A DNA stretch of 64,000 bases from Hydrangea macrophylla (taxonomy: Eukaryota; Streptophyta; Magnoliopsida; Cornales; Hydrangeaceae), in NCBI GenBank assembly GCA_033977485.1, contig CM066992.1:103180140-103244139 (forward strand), read 5' to 3'. This document shows, piece after piece, positions 1-11,390 of this stretch (the first letter of the stretch is position 1; each line of letters opens with the position of its first letter). Under the pieces are notes generated by a model. The model searched no databases and was not told the DNA's origin. It saw only the letters and a program-made list of their open reading frames with translations. A program made the position numbers and the translations under genes.

Positions 1-822
1 GCCACTTGGCGTTCTCCTAAAATCACTGGAACTAGAACCAGAGCCTCTTTGAAATGGCCTCTTGAAAGATCCGCCTTGGTTCCTATCTCCACTCTCATTG
101 CTTCGTTTTCCGTGCTGATTCTGCCTCGACCTTTCCATCCCACTCTCGGCCACTAGCGCCGTTTGTTGTACTGCTGCCACAGTCGAATGCTCGTAGGTTT
201 CCACCCTTAAACGAATATTTTCCCTTAAACCTTCTTCGAATTTCCTTGCTCTATCTTCCTCCTCTGGTACTGAACCCTTGCCAAACCTCAACAACGCATT
301 GTACTTGGAAGTATATTCGGTTACAGTCATATCTCCCTGCTTCAAGTTATCAAATTCTCGCTTCTTTGCATTGTAGGCGGCTCGCGGAAAGAACCGGCGA
401 TTGAATTCCGCCTTAAACCCTTCCCAAGTAATCGGTGCCCCTTGATCTAGTACATTTACCCACCAGTTCTGGGCTTCACCCTTCAGTACATCACTTGCAT
501 TTTCCATCTTCTCCCTATCGGTCATCGAGATAGATCGGAAGATTCGTTCCATGTCCATTATCCAATGTTCTGCGAGCGTTGGATCGGGTTTCCCATGAAA
601 TTCCATTGGTTTCTTTCGAGTAAACTGTTCAGATATTGATCTCATACCCCTACTTTCGGGTGCATTTACTACAGTTATTGGTTCCACTTCGATGTGAGGT
701 GTGGGAGGCAGTCGCTCCGCTATATTCCGTATCATTTCCCCCATATTCCCCATCATCTCTGCCATTTCATTCATTCGTCGGGTATGGGGTGATAACTCTC
801 GGTCATCCATGATTACAATCAT
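1..822 (-). CDS. Ty3/gypsy retrotransposon gag (C-terminus cut by window edge)
   Basis: Reading the minus strand from 822 gives an uninterrupted frame of about 274 codons running off the window at base 1. It should form the capsid of a Ty3/gypsy element. Seen: a Met/Glu-rich N-terminus, a retrotransposon-gag core with FHGKPDPTLAEHWIMDMERIF, GEAQNWWVNVL and FKAEFNRRFFPRAAYNAKKREF, then a basic, Ser/Gly-rich tail near the window edge. The zinc knuckle expected next would lie outside. A second in-frame Met at 810 could be the true start. The primer-binding site and LTR lie just upstream, in the order expected of a 5' end. With no stop or frameshift this element may be young. Its protease, RT and integrase would lie beyond the left edge. 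Tekay/Del-type chromovirus is my best lineage guess. Confidence 0.88.
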   Translation of the reverse strand, partial: MIVIMDDRELSPHTRRMNEMAEMMGNMGEMIRNIAERLPPTPHIEVEPITVVNAPESRGMRSISEQFTRKKPMEFHGKPDPTLAEHWIMDMERIFRSISMTDREKMENASDVLKGEAQNWWVNVLDQGAPITWEGFKAEFNRRFFPRAAYNAKKREFDNLKQGDMTVTEYTSKYNALLRFGKGSVPEEEDRARKFEEGLRENIRLRVETYEHSTVAAVQQTALVAESGMERSRQNQHGKRSNESGDRNQGGSFKRPFQRGSGSSSSDFRRTPSG

Positions 823-996
823 GTAGTTCTCAATGCATAAACACTATGCATGCACAACAATAACAATATCATGTATGTAAAACAATATACATATGCATCA
901 AACATCTCTAATATGTATGGATGCAATTTAGAACATGTGATAATTCACTCAACACTCCTCTCGTCGTCGAACGTTCCCAAAGTTTTGTTACCTATT

Positions 997-1008
997 GCTC
1001 TGATACAA
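997..1008 (-). other. Primer-binding site, initiator tRNA-Met type
   Basis: On the minus strand this reads TTGTATCAGAGC, one base off the canonical plant retrotransposon site TGGTATCAGAGC. It lies a few bases inside the end of the LTR at 1014 and upstream of gag, as expected for priming minus-strand DNA synthesis. Confidence 0.75.
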
Positions 1009-1244
1009 ATAAATGTCACGACCCATCCCACTACGCGTGGAAATAGGACACGTGGCACGCCACCAAGGCTCATCCAAACATCACATACCAATACGCAGCG
1101 GAAAGAACTTTAAAACAACCTTGGGTATTTAAAACTTAGGGAACATTACCCTCTGAGTTTGTAAAATCCATTGAAATCAGAGTTATAAAAGAAATTTGTT
1201 CAATTTAAAGCGTTCACAAGAATTCAATTCAAAATACAAAGGTT

Positions 1245-1525
1245 CAGTCGACTGCCCAGTTGACTGTGCCTGGCAGAAACTAAAATCCTAAATCCTCAAC
1301 AGAGGTCCAGTCGACTGCCCAGTCGACTGGGTTAAGCAGAACCCAAAATGCAACTTACTCAAAAGGGGTCCAGTCGACTGCTTTTCCATTAATAGAAGCA
1401 GTAGCCAAAATCTACAGTGTCTCAGTCGACTGATGCAGGATCCAGTTGACTGCTTCTCTTACTATTCACTTTCAGAGTCTCAAACACACGAGATCCAGTC
1501 GACTGACCCTGGGTCCAGTCGACTG
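1245..1525. repeat. Array of CAGTCGACTG palindromes in LTR A
   Basis: About nine copies of the perfect 10-bp palindrome CAGTCGACTG or close variants, mostly preceded by C (CCAGTCGACTG), at irregular spacing from a few to about 60 bp. Two copies read CAGTTGACTG, the change expected from deamination of a methylated CpG. In this minus-strand LTR the array lies about 1.1 kb downstream of the TATA box, so it is probably transcribed. Confidence 0.85.
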
Positions 1526-2627
1526 CTCCCCTGCTAGCAGCCCTGTATTGCAAATACTAATAACACATGCTTCTCAATTCTAACACCAATTCAACCACAA
1601 CTGATTTAACATTGAAAACATAACTATAGGCGTTCAATTACAAGATTACAATACTACAGAAATCATCTATGGTTCTATTACAGTATACTATTACAAATTC
1701 AAATCCTTACACAAGGGTTTAGCATTTAAAACAAAAACATGTACAAGTGATTCCCCCCCGCCGTTCATCGACCTCACTCATCGCGCTTCTTCTTGTTCTT
1801 CTTCTTACCTGCAATGGAGTACATCTCCATTGCTTAGCTATATGTTGAGTGTACAAGTCTAACATATGCAATATATGACAAAACATGCTTTAATCTCATA
1901 AATCATATCAATAGTCTCTAGGGAGGAAAATACGCATTCATTCGGTAGCGGCAAGTCCAAGCCTTAAACCGCGATGTCAATGGCAAGTCCAAGCCTACAA
2001 CCATTACATCCCACAAGTGCCATGGCAAGTCCAAGCCTACAACCATGCACAGTAGCCGTCGCTACTAAAATTCTCAGACATCGAGAAGCTTACTCCGGCA
2101 TGAATTTGTATAAGACTCCCCTTTGACCCACATAGACAACTCAACGTGCTCGCGTAAATTTAGACATGCATTTCACAAATTAGCGCGTGCATAATTAACG
2201 GGCCTACAATTAACACATGGATTTCGCCCGGATCTCAATTTCGTCGTCGAAATATAAAACATGTATTCCTCTATATTTCATAAGTTAGAACTTCATACCT
2301 CGTGCGATTTCCCCCAAACTTTGAAGGATCGACTAGGGGGCTAAATAATCGTCGGATTTCGAATTTGAGAAAATTCCTACAAGTTTATACCTGTTTTTCC
2401 CAAAAGTCTAGAATTAAGATTTTTACAAAAATTGGCCAAACATGACCTAAGTGGTATCAAAACGTAGATCTTACCTCCACGAGTTCAAATCTGAAATCTG
2501 GAGAAAATCTGACGGACGAACGGTCGTCGATCGGCGTCGCAAAGCCCGTTGGCTCCAAATCTCCCTTCTCTCTCCTCTCTCTAGATATTTGTGAGTGTTT
2601 GGATGAGATTGAAATCTCATCCCAATC

Positions 2628-2635
2628 TATATATA
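2628..2635 (-). promoter_or_regulatory. TATA box of family A LTR
   Basis: TATATATA within a CTATATATAGG context, conserved at 7015-7022 in the related LTR fragment. It lies about 480 bp into the LTR in transcription direction and probably sets the U3/R boundary. Confidence 0.5.
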
Positions 2636-3150
2636 GGCAAACTTTCAGGGAATTACGTTTACCTCCCCGTAAGTTTCTCAAAACTTCTCATTAACCCATG
2701 AAACTTTGCACAAGTCCATTTTATAACTTTACGAGTGAATATTATAAATTCCAAAAGTTTTCGACTAAGTCTCGTTTGGGTCCAAAATAACGTCCGAAAA
2801 CTATATTCTGTGGGATCTCTACACAACCTACCTTTTTAATTAACGTATCTCTCACGTTCTCACCACAGTTCTCAAAATGATATAATCTATATCAAAGGTT
2901 ATCAGAATTATATTACACAGGTATAATTACTATTCACAGAAATACCAGATAAGGTCAAATAACATTTAAATCATATAAATGCCATTTACTCATGATTATG
3001 CAATATGAACTTCCATGATCCCGTGTCCTCACTGACACCTTACCGTTGACTCACAGTCAACCACAACTCGAATTATTAATAACATTAATAATTCCAAAAT
3101 CCCAAATGATGCATTTTTCAAAATCGTAAATTTCTGGAACGGGTGTGACA

Positions 3151-5397
3151 GGGTTATCCATGATTTTTCCACTTTTACAAGAGCTTTTTAAGTATTTTTT
3201 TTGGTAGATTATCCTAAATCAGTTCACTGTTCTAGACACGATTCACAGGTTCTTTTATTTGATACATATATATATATATATATCTTGATATGATACTTTC
3301 ATCTATCCTTATTTGTCATACATACAAAGAACTAAATTTTTCCATGTTTATTAACATTCCATACCCTCATATATACTATGTGCATCATGCATCATCTCAT
3401 GTATCATATTCTATTGGATTCTTGAGTTTGATTTCTAAATAAAAACCTTGATTTTGTCAATACTTTGAGGAGTTCTTGAAGTAAGTTGGAAGATGGCATC
3501 CTAAGTGGTTATAATCTTCATTTGAGTGCTGAAAGTATGCTCTCAAAACACCCGTTTCAAAGCCCTTCTTGAACTCCAAACCTCGGTTTGCAAAGATTGA
3601 AAAGCTTGTTTTCCCAAAACCCCCCAAAATAGTGAGTTGTTCAAATTAAAAATGCTATTCTAAGTTCAATACTCAATGGATGATCTTGATACCACTGGAA
3701 AAGTCTTCCTAACTCATTAGGGAATATCCGTGATTTTTGGTTAAATTTTAAAACACTTGGAAGGGTTCCATTTTGACCCAAACATTCTTCTAAAACATTC
3801 TATTTTTCTGTCACAGCATCTTTAGTTGGCTTTCAACTTGTTTTCCTGAAAACATTTCCAATATGAGTGGTCCCAAATCATTTTTTCCTTTAACTTCAAT
3901 TTCTTAGGGAATTTTATGTTTATTATGAACCATCAAATGTTTTGTTTTCTTTTTCAAAGAGTTTTCTACATTTCAGTCGACAATACGGATTCTGTTTCTG
4001 AGTGACCTCTCTTGTTTACATGATTTCTCTTAATACATAACTTCAATCTTGATTTAGCTTTTTGATATGTGTTCTAGAGACAGTGGGTATGATCTCCATA
4101 AAATTTTATGAATTAAAAACATTCCTAACCTCACTTTTTCCATTTTACAAAATCAGTTCACTGTTTTGTCCACTATTCATAGCAAGCATGCTTTAGCTTT
4201 TATTCTTTGATTGGATGTTTACATGCATTTTAAATTAGCTCATATCTTAGAAAGTTGCTCATACCACTTATGTACATATCCTACAATAACATTCTTCATC
4301 CATTCATGCATATTTTAGACCTCTAAGTCACTCTAGAAAATCCATGAACACAAACACACTACTATTGTGCACATTCTAGGACCATACATTGCATCCATGC
4401 AAGATTTGGGGTTTTTACGACTCTGAATCCAAGAAGATTATAAGGATTGAAGTTGATCACACATTCATGTTTCCCCTTGATCAAATCTTCCTTTCTTATA
4501 TGTCTCGGGGATTGAGGGGTCTTCTTTTCTTAAAAATCAACATGCATACATCCTAGCTTGCTAAGCAAATTTTGATATCTTTGATTATTTGTTTTCAGAA
4601 CAATTCATGTCCCCTCTTAGATTAAGAAAACTTGATTACTTGAAATGTGATTAGACGATTTTTCCTATACTTTTTATGTATGATCTTTCACTTTGCATTG
4701 CGTAATATTTGGCTTAGATCTTATGAATGATCTTATCTTTTGATCTTCCATTTCAAGATTCTTATGAGATGTAATATACTTATCATAATATTAATTGTAG
4801 AACCAAACATAGTATAAGATGATTATTTGGATGCTAATTGAGGCCCGTTGAAAGACGGCGCGAGTTGAGGGTGTTTTAGTCATGACAAACGCTCCTTCCT
4901 TTCTCGTACCAAAACCCCCGAGCCAAGTTTTTTGGTTATAAAAGGTTGATGCCCTTTATCCGTTTGGGTGAGTCAAAATTGGGTTTTTTGGTTCCCTAAA
5001 TACCAAGTGGCGGCTCTGTATGCATGGTCACAAACTTTTTTTTCCAAATATTTCAAAGGAAAATCAATTTCGAAACCCGGAAGGGGGTGAACCTCGGAGG
5101 TCGCGTATGCATCTATCTTCTCATCGGGACGCTAAACCCATGACTGAACAACCATCTCATCTATCCATACTCATATTCATATTCTTATCCATCTCTGTAT
5201 TCATGCTTCGATACAACAATACAAATCTGTATCCATACGTTGATACAATAATACAAATCTGTATCCATAAATCGATACAATAGTACCATTCTGATACAAC
5301 ATAACTTAGCTAGTAGGCCACATCGGTCGTCTACACAGTGATGTCTTACATCACACAATCCCTTGACAGGTGACCAGTCATATACACGATACATCCT
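3151..5397 (+). repeat. AT-rich repeat sequence, possible Tat/Ogre-like LTR end
   Basis: No gene is visible. The stretch around 4840-5020 has features of the end of a plus-strand Tat/Ogre-type gypsy LTR: a TATAAAA box near 4938 and, at about 5008-5019, GTGGCGGCTCTG, which resembles the tRNA-Arg primer-binding site (TGGCGACTC) of that lineage. A tandem repeat with units near 35 bp (TACAAATCTGTATCCATA) lies at 5206-5290. Element limits were not found. Confidence 0.35.
5206..5290. repeat. Short tandem repeat, unit about 35 bp
   Basis: Two and a half copies of a unit containing GATACAATAATACAAATC and TGTATCCATA, with few differences. No coding potential. Confidence 0.65.
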
Positions 5398-6383
5398 TGT
5401 CACGACCCATCCAACTACTCTAAAACATAAGAATTGGAGCCAAATAGACATGCGTAAGCATCACAAAAATTATCTCAAAAATCCGATTATTCGTATTTCA
5501 TAATCATTGTCACTCACCTCAAGGATTTCGCTCCTACTTGTAGAATTAAAAGCCTAGTGAAGTCCAAGTATAATCCTATACCAAAAATTACAATTTATGA
5601 GCTAAGCTCCTGAATTGGATCGCAGAAAAATTGTCTCAGAAATCAATAAGGATAGTACTATCACGTTAAACTCACCTCTAGAAGTCCAAATATGTATTTC
5701 GTTTTGAAAACCGATGCCAAATGGTGCGTCGTTTGGCATTGAAAATGTCGTCGAGATTTTTATATGAATTCTTCTTTGTAATTGTTTTGGTACAATAGAG
5801 AAGAAGAAGGATTGGTCATGACTCACCTTGACATGTGTCATGCAATATGTGAGTTTCAATTTTGGTGTTTCTATTATAGCCTCCCCTAAGTTTTACCAGT
5901 TTTGTAATTATACCCCTGCTAGTTATCAAACTTATTAAAACTATCCCAAACTTAAATAGGTGTTTGTCTATGTCATGTATGGGTCCCATAAATGGTCCCA
6001 CACAATATTATGAGATTGCTAATGAACCTACTAATTATGCAACGTCCAATTCGCCCTCATAAAGGTGCCCCTAACGAACCACAGAGGTGGTCTCTAACAA
6101 TTAACATGTTAATAAAGCAACATAATATAATAACCACCTATGCTTTAATAAAAATTTAAGCATGTACCAATTGTTTTTCCCATCTCTGCCCCATCACACG
6201 GGGACCTATCATAACTGCCCCAAACTGGGACTGCCACATTGTCCTATAACTGGGTTCCCAACTAGACACCTCTAATCATCTTAGTGAGTTAAAACTCATT
6301 TAGCACATATAATCACGTTGTTAATAAAATGTTAATATGTATGCTAATGCAATTAAATATAGCCCTCGGGAGCGGGTGTTACG
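5398..6383 (-). repeat. LTR remnant related to family D
   Basis: Starts TGTCACGACC and ends CGGGTGTTAC. Its right half shares a text with the solo LTR at 37642-40146: TTTGTCTA followed by GTATGGGTCCCA, then GAAATTGCTA-like and CCTACTAATT blocks, then a CACxGGGGAC block. At about 1 kb it is much shorter than its 2.5-kb relative, so it is internally deleted. The flanking five bases do not match, so no duplication supports a clean insertion. Confidence 0.55.
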
Positions 6384-7537
6384 TGGTTGTGCCTTCTCCC
6401 AAACCATGCACGGTGCCCTGGCTGGGCCTTCTCCCAAACCATGCACAGTAGCCTTCGCTTCAAAATCCCCAAACATTGAGGAGCTTACCACGAATAAATT
6501 TACACCAAACCCCCCTTCAACCCACATAGACACATAGCATGCTTATATAATCACATATACATGTTTTTCATGCATTTTTGCGTGCAAAATTAATGGGCCT
6601 AATTAATACATGAACATTTGCCCGGATCCAAGATATCAAACCAGATATTTAAAACATGAAAATTTCTTATAATCATAGGTCTAGAATCATACCTTAAACA
6701 ATGATCTTAAGATTTCAGGAGAAGTACTAGGAGACTTATTCTACGCCGAATCTCCAATCTCAAGTGATTTCTACAAGTATATGCACGTTTTTTTTTTCAA
6801 ATTTATAGAATTAGAATTTTTGTAAAACTTAACCAAACGAGGCCTAACAACTATCAAAATGTAGCTCTTACTTCAAGGAGTCCAAATATGAAATTTGGTA
6901 TAAAAAAAAATAGAGGGACAGAAGTTCGTTGATTTGCGTCGAGAAGCTCTAAGTCCCAAAATCTCTCTTTTCTCTCTCTTGGTTTGAGATATTTTGAAAA
7001 TATATCAACTCACATTCTATATATAGGCAAAACTTTAGAAAATTGTATTTAGCTCCCTGCGAGTTCTCAAAACTTCCAATTACCCCCCAAAATGTCTTAA
7101 ACGTCTAATTTATTGCTTCACGAGTGAAAACTATATTCTATAAAAGTTTTCGTCTAAGTACTGTTTGTCGTCGTAATTACGTTCCGAAAACTATTTTCGT
7201 GGAATTTCTATATAACCTACCTTTTATGTAACGTATCACCTACTTTAATACTATAACATTCAAAATGATCTCAAACAAGATCAAAACTATCAGTAAATGA
7301 CATTACACAGATAATTTCACTATCCACGTATACCAGAAATACCAAATAACATTTAAGTCATTAAATGTCATTTAATCATACGAAGTTTCTCATGCATTTT
7401 CACATCTCTGTGTCCTCTATTGACACGCCACGTTGACTCACAGTCAACCTCATCTCAAATATTTATCAGCATTAATAATTCCATAAATCGAATATGTATT
7501 TAAAAATGAATGCACTTACTCTGGGACGGGTATGATA
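6384..7537 (-). repeat. Fragment of a family A LTR
   Basis: Matches family A from about 1980 to 3150 in order: ACCATGCACAGTAGCC, GAGCTTACxxCG, ACCCACATAGACA, AATGGGCCTA, the TATATATAGGCAAA box (7015-7022), the GTTGACTCACAGTCAACC block, and the end GGGACGGGTATGATA. Many substitutions mark it as old. The first half is absent here. Confidence 0.6.
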
Positions 7538-7538
7538 A

Positions 7539-8463
7539 TGTTACGACCCATCCCACTATGCGCGGAAAAGGACACATGGTACGCTATTGAGGCTCATCCA
7601 ATTCAATTAAAGATAAATAGTAGTGGAATATGATAAGTAGACACTCAAATTTTAGAGTTATAAAAAGTTTTTCTCATTAAAACCACCTAAAGATATCGAT
7701 TTATTGAAGGTAGCAATCCAATCGACTGAGTCGGGGACCCAGCCGACTACTTTGGAAGTTACAGAAAGTAGTACATCTCAACTATCCAAACCAGTGGACT
7801 GTGTCGGGGACTCAGTCGACTACCCATCCGGTCGACTGAATGGGATCGAGCAGAAAGTCTTGTTGTGAAACACAATCCAGTCGACTGTTTTTCAACCCCA
7901 GTCGACTGGTTTCTGAAAAGTGAAAAAGATATTTTGTTTAAATAGTCAGTCGACTGGACTTTGTGCTAGTCGAGTGTTTTTCAATTCATGCACATTCTGC
8001 AGAAATTCTGTTACTAAGGTAATCCAACTAATCCCCAAAGTGGTCTTAACTATAATACAACACTTCAAAACATAATTATAAGAGATTCTAGTGACATATT
8101 ACATTCTACGAATTCGTTCCAAGATTCAGGTTATAACATACTTCTAATTCTCAAAACAACTCATGTTACATCATTTGTAATAGAAACAAAAATATATACA
8201 CGAGCGATCTCGGCATCCCATCAGCCTCACTCGTCTCGCGTCTTCTTTCCTTTCTTCTCATTACCTGCAATTGAGTAAAGCTCTACTACTCAGCTATATG
8301 TTGAGTGCACAATTCTAAACACGTGCTTATATGACAATTCATGATTTAAGGTATCAAAACACGTCAAAATAGTCTTTAGGAAGAGTAGTACTCATTTATC
8401 CGATAAATGGAATTAATGTCATGGAAGGCATTCTCTTTGCCACGCATTCAGTGCCCTGGCTTG
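7539..8463 (-). repeat. Fragment of a second family A-like LTR
   Basis: Opens TGTTACGACCCATCCCAC, directly abutting the end of the previous LTR fragment, and follows family A from 1014 to about 1960, including the ACCTGCAATxGAGTA and CAGCTATATGTTGAGTG blocks. It carries its own palindrome array. It stops where another LTR-like start (TGTCATGCCC) appears at 8464. Confidence 0.55.
7718..7977. repeat. CAGTCGACTG palindrome array in second family A LTR
   Basis: About nine matches to CAGTCGACTG or one-base variants (AATCGACTG, CAGCCGACTA, AGTCGAGTG). More decayed than the array at 1245-1525 but at the equivalent place in the LTR. Confidence 0.7.
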
Positions 8464-9022
8464 TCATGCCCTAGAACTGCACATACAATTCTAGGACACG
8501 TGGCACGCTAGTGCGCCACCAACGCACGTCCCATGTCATTAAAGTTCTATACAGACCATTAGTAAAGGTTTTGACTCATGAACTCAACACATTTCAAACA
8601 TTTTCAAAGAGATTTTACAAATACATTTCCAAACACACCCTAACGAAGATCTTTTTCAAAAGTAACACTTCCACTGTTCAAAGGGGTCCCAAAGGTACCC
8701 TCATGCTTAATTTGAAGTAAAACAAAACACCTAAAGAGGTAGAACCAAAAGAGGTGCAGAGGGGTTTTCGATTGGTCGAACTATCCCTTTCGATCGGTCA
8801 AATGACCCCCTGGCAGAAATCCTTCCTACTGCAGAATTTATGCCTAAGGTCACCCAACCGCTTCGAGTTTAGCAACTTCAAAACGTATCAAAACATCAAG
8901 TTAACTCCCAAAACATGTCAAAATATTGATGAATCATAACTTCAAGCTCTTCGAGTTCATAACAACCATTAAAACTAGTTAAAGGCAATTCAAGTACCAA
9001 TTCATTTCAAGTCAAACTCTTG
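8464..9022 (-). repeat. Start of another gypsy-type LTR (family E), split by an insertion
   Basis: Begins TGTCATGCCC and shares GGACACGTGGCACGC with family A near its edge. It holds two degenerate palindromes with CGATTGGTCGAAC and TTCGATCGGTC at 8768-8806. It is interrupted at 9023-9027 by the gypsy element with GAGTG duplications and resumes at 14987. Its far end was not identified. Confidence 0.4.
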
Positions 9023-9120
9023 GAGTGTGTAATACCCTGAATTTCTAGAGAGTATTAATAAATAAAACTTCGTTCTATACTTATATAAACTTTTCCTTAT
9101 TTTTGATGAAATTTGGTTAC

Positions 9121-9312
9121 CAATTGATTGACAAGTTTCCCAATCGATTGCCACTTTTCAGATACCAATCGATTGACATTGTTTCCAATCGATTGCCATT
9201 ATACCGACTAAAAGTTATGACGTGGCAATATACCAATCGATTGGCATAATTACCAATCGATTGCCTTCAAATATCTGTTATCAATCGATTGACATCATTA
9301 CCAATCGATTGG
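9121..9312. repeat. CAATCGATTG palindrome array upstream of the TATA box
   Basis: About eight copies of CAATCGATTG, usually as ACCAATCGATTG followed by GCAT, GCCA or ACAT, spaced roughly 18-40 bp apart. The first copy reads CAATTGATTG, a CpG-to-TpG type change. Confidence 0.9.
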
Positions 9313-9374
9313 CATAAGCTGAGACAAGTTTTCTTCTTTTCTTAAGCTTTGAACGTGTGGCACCTCTCAACCTC

Positions 9375-9382
9375 TATATATA
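9375..9382 (+). promoter_or_regulatory. TATA box of gypsy 5' LTR
   Basis: TATATATA, 63 bp after the last palindrome of the upstream array and followed by a purine-rich leader. This part is missing from the 3' LTR, which is therefore probably promoterless. Confidence 0.5.
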
Positions 9383-9810
9383 TGAATTCATTTCAGGCCT
9401 TGGGGCTGTTTGTTCAGTTCTTGATAGAGAGAGAGAGAGGGAGAGAGAGAAAGGGAGAGAGGGTTTGTATATCATATATATATACACACATACATCTATA
9501 TATCTATATCTATATAGATACATACACACACTACCTTAGAAGCAGAAGAGAAGAACGAGAAGAAGAAAAAAAGAAAGAAGGAGAGGCAAAGAGAGCTGGG
9601 TAGAGAGAAGAAGAAGAAGAGAGGAAGAGAGAGAACTTTGGTTTTCAAAAAACACAAGTCAAACGCACCCTTGGTAAGTTCCTAACTCACTTGGTCCCTA
9701 TATATATATATGAAGTTTTTACAAGTTTTGGTGAAGTTTAGATGTGTTAAATGCATGATTTTTATGTTTACATATGATGTTTTATTAATCTGCTAGTGAA
9801 GATGGAGTAC

Positions 9811-10018
9811 CAATCGATTGGCATAATTACCAATCGATTGCCATCAGTCTGGATCCAATAGATTGGATAGAATTCCAATCGATTGCCATCCCAATCGATT
9901 GTTATGATTTTTATCCCAATCGATTGCCAATGTTAGCAATCGATTTACATTATTTGTATCCCAATCAATTACTAGTTTTCCTCAATCGATTGTTATGGAT
10001 TTTATCCCAATCGATTGG
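9811..10018. repeat. Second CAATCGATTG array, in the transcribed part of the LTR
   Basis: About ten copies or near copies of CAATCGATTG within 208 bp. Variants include CAATAGATTG and CAATCAATTA. It aligns with the array at 13353-13650 in the 3' LTR. Confidence 0.9.
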
Positions 10019-10344
10019 TATGGGCAGAATATGGATTTATTTGCCTGTTTATTATATTAATTCGATTGTTCATTTCTCAATTCGGACTTCCGTTATGCGA
10101 TTCTGGGTTGATCAGGGATAATGTGACAACAAAGATAAAGTATTATTAAGAATAATGGATTAACGTGATGACGTGGGTGACATATTGATTTTTGGTATGA
10201 GTTTGAGATCCGTTTATTTTAATCAAGAGTAGTCAGGCCACAATGGGATGGGATGTCATGTATCAATCATAGCGCGAAATTTAGATAAGTTTTGATAAGT
10301 TCTTGGGAATGGTACGTAAGTGGACGTTTGGTCATACCATGCCC

Positions 10345-10640
10345 TTAACATGCGGTGGATGGGTTATATCCTTAACGAGTAGCGGGCGGGACCATGTAGT
10401 TCAGAGATAGCCAAGTGATCCATGTTTTATCTTTAACGAGCGGTGGATGGTTTATATCCTTAACGAGTAGTGGATGGGGGATCACTGGTATACAACGATA
10501 AGTCGTGGCAATAGATTTGGTATGCTGTTATTCAAAGCATTGTATCCCTAACATGCGGTGGATGGGTTATATCCTTAACGAGCGGGGAATGGACCGACAT
10601 GGTGTCCATGAATGCGGTGGATGGTTTATATCCTTAACGA
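10345..10640 (+). repeat. 28-bp-type tandem repeats in 5' LTR
   Basis: Five or six copies of a unit like GCGGTGGATGGTTTATATCC followed by TTAACGAG, separated by unrelated spacers of varying length. The same block recurs at 13980-14275 in the 3' LTR, so it predates insertion. Confidence 0.75.
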
Positions 10641-11352
10641 GCAATGGACAGAATGAAAGTATGTCTATATATGCGAAACAAATGAGTTTGTTCTTTCTAA
10701 AAAGTATGTTGATCATCGGTCTTCGAGTAACAAGACGATAAGGGTTGGTTAACGATGTTGAATAAGAAGCAAGCTATGATTATTATAGTAAGACTTAACT
10801 CGTGTCTTCATAAGTTTGTTTTACTTCAGATAACTGGTACCTTGTTAGTTTATACTCACTCAGCTCTCAGTAAGCTGACGGCCTTTATTGCCTGAACCTT
10901 TCCCCGTCCAGACTATCTTGTACCTTATTCTGCAGGTGACGAATCCTACAACAACGATTACTATCCGGGAAAGGAGTACACAGAGGGTGGTCCCACTAAT
11001 GACACCCATGCCGGGAGGACTACTACACTGATGTTTACGCCAGCTGAAGACTTGGAGATTGTTAGTAGTTTATATATTTCTATTTAGACTATTTTGTTAT
11101 ATTTGGTACTTGGGCATATGTTATTTCCAAACCTTATATACTTCCATTGTAGCGTTACTGTTGTAATAACTCTGATGTTTGTAATAGAAGCAACGGTTTT
11201 GTATATCCAGTTTGTTTCTATTATTATTCTTGTTGTAGACTAGTACTGTGTCGTGTGGATCATTAGTGACATTCACCAGTCATTCCTTATGGACCCAAAA
11301 AGAAAATTTATTTTTTCTCTATTTTTGTTGCTCCAGGGTGTGATAGGATTTT

Positions 11353-11364
11353 TGGTATCAGAGC
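11353..11364 (+). other. Primer-binding site, initiator tRNA-Met type
   Basis: Exact TGGTATCAGAGC seven bases after the 5' LTR end. Confidence 0.85.
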
Positions 11365-11390
11365 CCTAGGTTTATATCTTTATCTTAAGC

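Larger units (their letters stand above)
1014..3150 (-). repeat. 5' LTR of minus-strand Ty3/gypsy element (family A)
   Basis: The 2.1-kb stretch begins TGTCACGACC and ends GGGTGTGACA, that is, TG...CA termini with the TGTCACACCC-type opening common in plant gypsy LTRs when read on the minus strand. The primer-binding site and gag follow in the right order. A TATA box (2628-2635, TATATATA) lies on the same strand. CAGTCGACTG palindromes sit at 1245-1525, in the part that would be transcribed. Related fragments lie at 6384-7537 (matching the half from about 1980 to 3150) and 7539-8463 (matching 1014 to about 1960). The partner 3' LTR is outside the window, so age cannot be judged. Confidence 0.82.
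9028..11345 (+). repeat. 5' LTR of the 9-15 kb gypsy element
   Basis: Complete LTR: TGTAATACCC start, a palindrome array (9121-9312), TATA box (9375-9382), GA-rich and dinucleotide-rich leader, second palindrome array (9811-10018), 28-bp repeat block (10345-10640), end AGGGTGTGATA. It matches the 3' copy closely from about 9463 onward. No coding region is evident; short open frames here come from low-complexity GA/TA sequence. Confidence 0.83.

Noticed and set aside
5398..6383. Clean solo LTR with duplication
   Set aside because: The flanks (ATCCT and GTGGT/TGGTT) do not match and the LTR is much shorter than its relative, so I call it a remnant only.
9349..9603. Open frames over GA/TA-rich sequence in the gypsy LTR
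   Set aside because: Low-complexity translation (RERERE, IYIYIY) within an LTR leader; the same occurs at 12978-13232 in the 3' copy.
9121..10018. CRISPR-like array
   Set aside because: Repeats are 10-bp palindromes at uneven spacing inside a plant LTR, without uniform spacers or cas genes.
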